A program made the translations under genes and the position numbers. 12,881 bases of DNA, taken from contig JAISZM010000082.1 of the NCBI GenBank assembly GCA_031269205.1, positions 1 through 12,881 on the forward strand. Direction: 5' to 3'. Positions 1 to 5,138 of this stretch are shown here, one piece after another (position 1 is the first letter of the stretch; each line of letters starts with the position of its first letter). Origin of the DNA: Eubacteriales Family XIII. Incertae Sedis bacterium (GTDB lineage: Bacteria; Bacillota; Clostridia; Peptostreptococcales; Anaerovoracaceae). The notes below the pieces were generated by a model. It ran no database searches. It was given only the letters and a program-made list of their open reading frames with translations, and had not been told where the DNA came from.

Positions 1-681
1 CGAAACATCGAAGTCGTCCGCTATCCCCTGAGCCAACAGTTGCGGGTTCTGCCCTGTCATGATAGCCTGCATGATGTCTTTATGCACGCGGTCCACAAGC
101 TCGATCTTATTCGTCCAGCAACGGTCGCGAAAAGTCCGGTTATCGGTCGTCCAAGGTTTGTTTACGACCTTGTCCAGCATAGCCCCATTTATGCCGGAGA
201 TGTCCCAGCCCACTCCGATGCCTCTCTGTATCTCAAAGGCTGTGCGGCTGTACGTCTCGGTATATACGTCGCGGGCGAGCTCATCGATGCCGCTGATCTG
301 CTCGGCGGTCAGCGCTTCGATCTGCTGCTGCGCGTGCAGCTTCGCGGCTTCTAGGCGCGATATATGCACCTTCGCGGAGGCGTTCTCAAGCTGTTTCATC
401 CACCGCCCGTCAACGGCGTTCTGTTTGCCGTATTTGATGTACTCCTCGACGCTCCAGTGAAACTCAGCAAGCTCGTCATCGGACAGTAGCTGCCGCGCTT
501 TCTCAAAAGAGATTTCGTTATTGGCGGCGAGCCTGTCATACCACTCCTTGATCTTGGCGTTTGTGCGCGCCGCGAACCTCGCATATTCCGCTTCAAGGAT
601 CTTTACGTAGTCAGCAGTGGAGGCGTGACGGGTTTGCTCAAGTATCTCTGCGCGCTCACGCCAATAGTCGCTGTTCCTCAT
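1..681 (-). CDS. Phage minor head protein, SPP1 Gp7 / Mu F-like (partial, C-terminus outside window)
   Basis: The minus-strand frame is open from an ATG at 681-679 to the window edge, giving 227 residues with no stop. The protein begins MRNSDYWRERAEIL and continues with a long charged helical region, a stretch EFHWSVEEYIKYGKQNAVDGRWM, then ENASAKVHISRLEAAKL and TAFEIQRGIGVGW. I recognise this pattern from the N-terminal part of minor head proteins of Firmicutes siphophages (Gp7 of SPP1, Mu F-like family). These proteins bind the portal during procapsid assembly. Its start overlaps the portal stop as ATGA, so the two were translationally coupled, and portal-then-minor-head is the standard order. 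The C-terminal half lies left of the window, so intactness cannot be judged. The family call is from remembered similarity. Confidence 0.85.
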   Translation of the reverse strand, partial: MRNSDYWRERAEILEQTRHASTADYVKILEAEYARFAARTNAKIKEWYDRLAANNEISFEKARQLLSDDELAEFHWSVEEYIKYGKQNAVDGRWMKQLENASAKVHISRLEAAKLHAQQQIEALTAEQISGIDELARDVYTETYSRTAFEIQRGIGVGWDISGINGAMLDKVVNKPWTTDNRTFRDRCWTNKIELVDRVHKDIMQAIMTGQNPQLLAQGIADDFDVS

Positions 682-1262
682 TTATCTCCGGCAGGCGGCT
701 TCTGTTTTCCTTCGCTCGCATCGTCGCTAGAGCCGCCCTCCTGCCCGCCTCCTGCGGCTGCGAACGCGTCTTGATACTCCGCCATCTCCTGTAGCTTCTT
801 TTCACGCTCCGCCTCGATACGCTCCACTTCGTCCTCGGCGGCATACGGATGACGCTCGATGATCGTCTGGTCGGACAGTATGCCCGCCCCCTTCGACGAC
901 ACGAGGATGTTCACGATCTCCTGCTCGTTGACGATGACATCACGGTGAAATGTGATCTGCGCGTCTTCGCCCATGAAGTCGCCTTTGTTCGTGAACTTTA
1001 GGTACTGCTTGATGTACCACTCGACTTGCTCGAAACTGGATTGAAACTCCGACTCTATGATGTTGCAGTCCATATCAAGATCGCCGTACCGGAACTTGAT
1101 CGCCTGCCCGGAGGCATTGCCCAAATCTTCGTTCTGTGTGTCTATGCCGCGGCCGAACTCATAGAGGTTTTGTCTTGTCCGGGTCAGAAATTCCTCTATC
1201 GCGCTCGTATTCGGATTGGTCGTAAGCGTATCAACCCCTGCGCCGCTTTCGGGATTAAACAC
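678..1262 (-). pseudogene. Phage portal protein, SPP1 Gp6-like, C-terminal fragment truncated by an IS
   Basis: This is a 194-residue open frame, whereas Gp6-type portals usually have about 450-500 residues. Recognisable pieces are RQNLYEFGRGIDTQNED, GNASGQAIKFRYGDLDMDCN, the helix ESEFQSSFEQVEWYIKQYLK and HRDVIVNEQEIVNILVSSKG, with a charged tail rich in Glu, Lys and Gly. These match the C-terminal half of the portal family, including the stem and wing helices. The nominal GTG start (1262-1260) is not real. It lies in the terminal inverted repeat of the adjacent IS, and the frame simply runs 7 codons further into the element before meeting a stop at 1286-1284. The N-terminal 60% is not found on the other side of the IS, so I call it a remnant. 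It may still be transcribed by read-through from the transposase gene. Confidence 0.85.
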
Positions 1263-1272
1263 AATCGTTTCA
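1260..1272 (+). repeat. IS left terminal inverted repeat
   Basis: CACAATCGTTTCA matches the complement of 2909-2921 at 13 of 13 positions. The transposase stop codon (1272-1270) lies inside this repeat. Confidence 0.85.
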
Positions 1273-2757
1273 TCGTTTAGGTATCAGGGTTGACTTTATG
1301 TCCAGCTTGATCGACAGATCGGACATCAGTTTTCTGGTTTTCCCCACCACCTCCGCGAGCGTCCATTCGTTTGCGACTTGTACGGCGTGGACACGGGAAA
1401 GATGGTCAAGGACGCCGGCAAGCGACCAGTCCTTGAGCATGTCATGTCCACGTATGACGGCGAGGACGCGGCACGCCATCAGGAGCGTGACGTGGTTGAT
1501 GAACGTCCACGCCTCGAAGCCCGGGTCGTCCCGCATGAAGCTCGCGTCCTGACCCACCGTGTTGCGCATGGTGTCGAAGAGCTGCTCTATCTCCCATCTG
1601 ACCTTGTACGTTTCGTAAATTTTCCTCGTGTCCGCTTCCACCAATGACGTTCTGAGGATGATCGTGCCGAACGAGGCCGTTTTCATCCTGGTTTCTGCGG
1701 CTACGTCGCGAAGGTTCTTGCCCGAGCCTATGGACTTTCTCTTTTCCGCCTCGGCGTTCGCCTTTTCGCCGCGGCCGACGAAATCCGCCATCTCGTCTGC
1801 CCTCAGCTTTTCATCCCTGAACACGCAGATGCGGTATCCTTCCTTGCTTTCCGAGTGCGCGCTGATCGCGCGGTGGTGATAGTTGAAGACCGTCTCGTAG
1901 TCCGTCTGGGCAAGATCGATCTCCGACGTGTTCCTTTTCAGCGGCACGACGCAGTCGAGGCCGGCGTCCGCGAGCATGGCGAAATTGTCCCCCGACGCGA
2001 AGCCCGCGTCCGCCACGACGACCGCGTTTTCAATGCCCGCGTCCCTGACCGTCAGTGCGAGCGCCGTCACGTCCGGCACGTTCCCCGTCACATTCCTGTA
2101 GAAGGCCGGGGCGCTGCCGCCGTCAGCGACGGACACGACATAGATCTGGTTGACCTGGGGGATGTAGCCGTGGGCGTTGGAATGCCCGGGCAGAGCGCGG
2201 GCCATCCTCTCTGATTGGGAGATCGTACCCGTGCCATCGATTAGGACATACGGAGCTGACTCCATCGTGTCACGCATGAACGCGGCGCACGCGCGGCGGT
2301 CGTTCCCGACCACGTCCAGCAAACGAGTGATGGACGAAGGGGACAGGGCAAGGCCGGGAAGGGCATGCGACAGCCATGACGTCTCATATCTGTGCGCAAT
2401 CCGTTTGAAAGGGCAAGGAGAGACAAGCCTGAGCATCGCGCTCGCCCACACACGCTCCGCCACGCCGTCCTCAAACCGCTCGCGCAGGTCGTCGAGCAGA
2501 TCCGACGACAGCCCTGCGAGGAACGCGGCCGCGCCGAACTCGACCGAAAGCACGGGGGCTCCCGCATCGATTCGCATCCTCTTCGGGACGACGCCCTCCG
2601 GCGTCACCTTGCCGACGTATGCGCCAGTCACCTTCTTTGCCTTCTTGCGCATGGGATCCCAGACCGACTTGCGCTCGTACATGTAGTAGTTGCCGCGTAT
2701 TTTCTTAATCTCGAAACCTTGCCTTTTCTGTTTCGTCACCCACTCCGGAAACGCCAT
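1270..2757 (-). CDS. IS4/IS1634-type DDE transposase
   Basis: The 495-residue protein would catalyse cut-and-paste transposition of the surrounding element. The RNase H-like catalytic triad is visible. The first Asp is D174 in VLIDGT, the second is D250 in VVVADAGFAS, and the Glu is E391 in YKVRWEIEQLFDTMRN. The last motif fits the IS4-superfamily signature Y-x2-R-x3-E-x6-K, with Arg in place of the final Lys. The N-terminus (about 1-60: WVTKQKRQGFEIKKIRGNYYMYE...DPMRKKAKKVTG) is a basic region that I recall from IS4-like (ISPepr1-type) transposases. The frame is full length and undamaged. An SD-like AAAGGGG lies 6 nt before the ATG. A strong promoter is at 2799-2827. The stop lies within the element's left inverted repeat, an economical layout. 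Subgroup assignment (IS4 versus IS1634) is uncertain. Confidence 0.9.
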   Translation of the reverse strand: MAFPEWVTKQKRQGFEIKKIRGNYYMYERKSVWDPMRKKAKKVTGAYVGKVTPEGVVPKRMRIDAGAPVLSVEFGAAAFLAGLSSDLLDDLRERFEDGVAERVWASAMLRLVSPCPFKRIAHRYETSWLSHALPGLALSPSSITRLLDVVGNDRRACAAFMRDTMESAPYVLIDGTGTISQSERMARALPGHSNAHGYIPQVNQIYVVSVADGGSAPAFYRNVTGNVPDVTALALTVRDAGIENAVVVADAGFASGDNFAMLADAGLDCVVPLKRNTSEIDLAQTDYETVFNYHHRAISAHSESKEGYRICVFRDEKLRADEMADFVGRGEKANAEAEKRKSIGSGKNLRDVAAETRMKTASFGTIILRTSLVEADTRKIYETYKVRWEIEQLFDTMRNTVGQDASFMRDDPGFEAWTFINHVTLLMACRVLAVIRGHDMLKDWSLAGVLDHLSRVHAVQVANEWTLAEVVGKTRKLMSDLSIKLDIKSTLIPKR

Positions 2758-2798
2758 TCCGCACCCCTTTCTTATATCTGCCTGTACAGGTCTATATG

Positions 2799-2827
2799 AT
2801 TATATCATGAAACTTCCCCCTTGTAAA
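2799..2827 (-). promoter_or_regulatory. Transposase promoter (sigma-70 type)
   Basis: On the minus strand, TTTACA (2827-2822), a 17-bp spacer and TATAAT (2804-2799) form a near-consensus promoter. The transcription start would be about 2792, giving a leader of about 35 nt before the transposase ATG. The position inside the element and the perfect spacing support a real function. Confidence 0.75.
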
Positions 2828-2829
2828 GC

Positions 2830-2855
2830 AAAAACCGCCCGGATTGGCGGTTTTT
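2830..2855. terminator. Bidirectional rho-independent terminator at the IS 5' end
   Basis: A 10-bp perfect stem (AAAAACCGCC paired with GGCGGTTTTT) closes a 6-nt loop, with a T tract on either strand. It stands only 3 bp upstream of the transposase -35 box. In this position it would block transcripts arriving from the ATPase side, limiting transposase expression to the element's own promoter. Such insulating hairpins are known near IS ends. Confidence 0.75.
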
Positions 2856-2908
2856 CAACGATTATTCGATTACGTTTCTGTTACGTCAGATAGCCTGGGG
2901 GGTAATCG

Positions 2909-2921
2909 TGAAACGATTGTG
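2909..2921 (-). repeat. IS right terminal inverted repeat
   Basis: TGAAACGATTGTG is the exact complement of the left terminal repeat. Related AATCGTTGAAA-like sequence recurs just inside the end, at about 2853-2865. It might be a subterminal transposase-binding copy, but this is only a guess. Confidence 0.85.
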
Positions 2922-3006
2922 ATTAATGGATTCTAATTTTTTTCTTTCGTCTTGGTCGCGCCCCACGCGGGTGCTTGATGTGACAAAATCATGTTGTCCT
3001 CAAATG
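2922..3006. other. Flank between the IS and the ATPase stop, no gene seen
   Basis: These 85 bp hold no convincing coding frame and show no resemblance to a portal N-terminus in either direction. Read on the minus strand, the frame nearest the IS is blocked by TAG and TAA close to the junction. A weak stem-loop (GCACCC/GGGCGC with one mismatch) follows the ATPase but has no T tract on the minus strand, so it is not called a terminator. Confidence 0.5.
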
Positions 3007-4206
3007 TTACACGCCCCCAAATGGCACGTCTCCAAGTGGCACCTGCCGATTGATGAACTGCGCCATCTGCGGGACGGTGAAGGCGACGGTTCCGCTGCTT
3101 GCCGAATAGATCAATCCTTTTGAAATCAGGCTTGCTCGTCTCGGGGACAGGCTTGTCGGATTGACCCCGAGTCTCTTTGCTATTTCCGATGTGGAGCTTG
3201 GTCCGTCTCCGTCCGCCGCCATAGCGCGCAAATACTCCTTTTGCGTTTCCGATGCCCTGTCCCATCTTGATCGGAAAAAGCCTTCGTCAAGCCTTTTGAT
3301 CGCATCGGCGCGCGCGTTTTCCACGTCAGCCGCCGTTATCGGCGAAGCCTCGGCCCGCCTCCATACGGCGGAGCCGTACTCCTGTATGAAATAAGAGAAG
3401 CCTCCCGTTGCGGAGACCGCCAGTGAGGCCGCGTCATTTTCCCACTCCACGCCTCGCGCCAGCGACGGCGCGGTCAGAGCGATGCGGGAAGACTCCGCAT
3501 CAAGCCCCGCCAGCGGCCGGTATCCGTAAAGGCGTTCCGCGTAACTGTTTATATCGGCCAGTATGCGCGGAAGCGTGGGTAGGCCGGCAATCACGGCGAC
3601 AAAACGGTAGGTTTCCTGGCTTGCCCTGTGCGCGGCCATGTTTATCGCTCGTAGGTCACTCTCCGTGAGATCCTGCGCTTCATCTATGAACATCGCTACG
3701 CCTTTCCCCGTCTTCTCACACGCGGCGGAGAGATCCCGCACGAGGACGGTCAAATCGCCGGAAAGATCGCCGGTAGCCGCATTTGAGTAATCAGCCTTAG
3801 AGAAATCCACGCCGAGAGAAATATGCCCCACTGAATCCACTCCCAGTTGGATAAAACTGATGATGGTTTTGAGCGCCCTTAGCGCCGATTCTCCGGCGGA
3901 GGGCTTTGCCATCTCCGCAATGGTCAATTTGAGTTCGTCGCCGAGCATATCCCTGAGGCTCCGCTCCGGATTCGCTTCCACAAACGCAGTCAGCCATCCA
4001 TTGGCGGCAGCCCTTTTCTGAAAGTCCCTCAACAGCACCGTCTTTCCGACCCCGCGCAGTCCGTAGAACACCAAAGGCCGTGCGTCCATGCCGTCCCCGA
4101 TCCTCTCGATCGCCGCTTCGAACTCGTCTATATCGTCCGCCCGGCCGGCCAAGGCAAAGGGCTGCCTGCCCGCGCCGGGAGAATAAGGATCCTTGCGTTT
4201 GTCCAT
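3007..4206 (-). CDS. Solo AAA-family ATPase with C-terminal winged helix
   Basis: The protein has 399 residues. A P-loop GLRGVGKT (49-56) follows a GRADDIDEFE box typical of Orc1/Cdc6-like and 'archaeal' AAA_16 ATPases. Walker B is VAMFIDEAQDL (170-180), and a sensor-1-like strand is AVIAGLP (204-210). Residues about 337-385 (TSEIAKRLGVNPTSLSPRRASLISKGLIY) form a winged-helix DNA-binding domain. It is cytosolic, with no signal or membrane segment. Proteins of this build occur across bacteria and archaea, mostly without a known role. ATP-dependent DNA binding is inferred from the architecture. The start is supported by GGAGG 7 nt before the ATG. It lies 233 bp downstream of coaE on the same strand, with a possible promoter in between. 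Its 3' end abuts the IS by 85 bp. Confidence 0.75.
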   Translation of the reverse strand: MDKRKDPYSPGAGRQPFALAGRADDIDEFEAAIERIGDGMDARPLVFYGLRGVGKTVLLRDFQKRAAANGWLTAFVEANPERSLRDMLGDELKLTIAEMAKPSAGESALRALKTIISFIQLGVDSVGHISLGVDFSKADYSNAATGDLSGDLTVLVRDLSAACEKTGKGVAMFIDEAQDLTESDLRAINMAAHRASQETYRFVAVIAGLPTLPRILADINSYAERLYGYRPLAGLDAESSRIALTAPSLARGVEWENDAASLAVSATGGFSYFIQEYGSAVWRRAEASPITAADVENARADAIKRLDEGFFRSRWDRASETQKEYLRAMAADGDGPSSTSEIAKRLGVNPTSLSPRRASLISKGLIYSASSGTVAFTVPQMAQFINRQVPLGDVPFGGV

Positions 4207-4250
4207 TATCGTGCCTCCGAATCGTCGTAAAAATATCAGTATACTTGAAT

Positions 4251-4305
4251 ATTATACGATATATTTTACGAAATCACATTATATTTGGAGAAAATATCGT
4301 ATAAT
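4251..4305. promoter_or_regulatory. AT-rich inverted repeat with opposed TATAAT boxes upstream of the ATPase
   Basis: Two arms face each other: ATTATACGATATATTTT at 4251-4267 and AAAATATCGTATAAT at 4291-4305. They are complementary except for a 2-base insertion and are separated by 23 bp. Each arm contains TATAAT, one reading toward the ATPase (4256-4251, minus) and one reading away (4300-4305, plus). Neither has a good -35 box at 16-18 bp. The ATPase -10 would give a leader of about 37 nt. The symmetry suggests a regulator site or paired divergent promoters. The AT-richness contrasts strongly with the flanking GC-rich genes. Confidence 0.4.
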
Positions 4306-4379
4306 TTGCAGAGAGCGTATGAGCGGAATATTGTGCTACTTGAGCCTTCTCAAGATTGCCAATGGATGTCAGGTAATTA

Positions 4380-4410
4380 TAGCCGGCCATAATCATTATG
4401 ATAACGGCTA
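4380..4410. terminator. Nested hairpin after coaE, possible operon terminator
   Basis: An outer stem TAGCCG/CGGCTA encloses a 13-bp perfect palindrome CATAATCATTATG, starting 29 nt beyond the coaE stop. As an RNA from the polA-coaE operon it would fold well. Only a poor U tract follows on the minus strand (TAATTACC), so it could act as a weak terminator, a 3'-end stabiliser or a protein site. Confidence 0.35.
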
Positions 4411-4439
4411 CGATGCGGGAACGGCATGAACACTCGACA

Positions 4440-5123
4440 TCACGCCCATCGCTCGAGCAGGTCGTCGAGCGCGCGGCGGAGATGCTCTATGGCGCCAGCG
4501 TTTTCTATTACTACGTCGGCGCGCGTCCTTTTCTCGCCTTCGCTCATCTGGCGGACGGCGCGGGCGCGGGTCTCATCGAGCGTCGTACCGTCGCGGGACG
4601 CGGCGCGCGCTATCCTGATTTCCTCGGGCGCGGCGATGAGCCAGACCTCTCCGCAGATAGCATCAATTCCCGACTCGTAGAGCAACGGCGCGGAGAGGAA
4701 TACGGGTGCGTGCCTACGCCGCCCGCGCGACGCCTCTGCGGCCGATTTCGACACGCCCGCGGATTCCGGCACCGGCGCGGCGTCGTTCGCTTTGTGGATG
4801 TCGTGCAGCCTATCCTCTATCCTGCGCTTTATATCCCCATGCAGAATCTCGTTGAGCGTTCGCGTCTTTTCCGCGTCCGCGAATACAATCGACGCGAGGC
4901 GGAGCCGATCCAGCGTTCCGTCGCCCCGCAGCATGTCCCTCCCGAAGGCTGCGACGAGTGCGTCGAGCGCTGGTTCGCCGGGCCGCACTGCTTCGCGCGC
5001 CACCTCGTCCGCGTCGACGACCGCGTAACCCTTCTCGCGCAGGTAGTCCGTCGCGGCCGATTTGCCCGCTCCGATGCCTCCAGTCACGCCTATTGTGATT
5101 TTACTGACATCACTCGCAAACAT
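4440..5123 (-). CDS. coaE: Dephospho-CoA kinase
   Basis: The enzyme phosphorylates the 3'-hydroxyl of dephospho-CoA with ATP, the last step of coenzyme A synthesis, in the cytosol. The sequence begins ITIGVTGGIGAGKS, with the P-loop at 15-22, followed by VVDADEVAREAV (35-46), the CoaE substrate region. Later come LSAPLLYESG (143-152) and RQMSEGEKRTRADVVIENAG (191-210), the conserved family C-terminus. The length of 227 exceeds the usual roughly 200 residues because of a hydrophilic insert at about 110-138 before the VFLSAPLLYE strand. The ATG is 15 bp past the polA stop, with only a weak SD, so translation is probably coupled to polA. The polA-coaE order is common in Clostridia. Confidence 0.95.
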   Translation of the reverse strand: MFASDVSKITIGVTGGIGAGKSAATDYLREKGYAVVDADEVAREAVRPGEPALDALVAAFGRDMLRGDGTLDRLRLASIVFADAEKTRTLNEILHGDIKRRIEDRLHDIHKANDAAPVPESAGVSKSAAEASRGRRRHAPVFLSAPLLYESGIDAICGEVWLIAAPEEIRIARAASRDGTTLDETRARAVRQMSEGEKRTRADVVIENAGAIEHLRRALDDLLERWA

Positions 5124-5138
5124 AGCCGCCGACCGCCG

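Larger units (their letters stand above)
1259..2921. mobile_element. Insertion sequence, IS4/IS1634-type, about 1.66 kb, apparently complete
   Basis: The ends carry a perfect 13-bp terminal inverted repeat, CACAATCGTTTCA at 1260-1272 and its reverse complement at 2909-2921. The element encloses one DDE transposase (1270-2757, minus), its promoter and a terminator hairpin. Outside the repeats, ATTAA is found at 1254-1258 and at 2922-2926. This could be a 5-bp target duplication with the left boundary at 1259. However, the sequence is nearly self-complementary, so it could equally be an imperfect outward extension of the inverted repeat. The exact outer base pair is therefore uncertain by about 6 bp on each side. 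The element separates a truncated phage portal gene from an unrelated chromosomal gene. Confidence 0.85.

Noticed and set aside
1260..1262. GTG as a genuine start of a 194-residue phage protein
   Set aside because: The codon is part of the IS terminal repeat and no SD precedes it; the product is only the tail of a portal protein.
2935..3006. Terminator after the ATPase gene
   Set aside because: The stem is short and mismatched, and the T-rich run is on the wrong side for minus-strand transcription.
2933..3265. Minus-strand frame of 110 codons overlapping the ATPase 3' end
   Set aside because: Most of it is out of frame within the ATPase; the last 19 codons match nothing I know and no SD precedes an internal start. 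It does not resemble a portal N-terminus.
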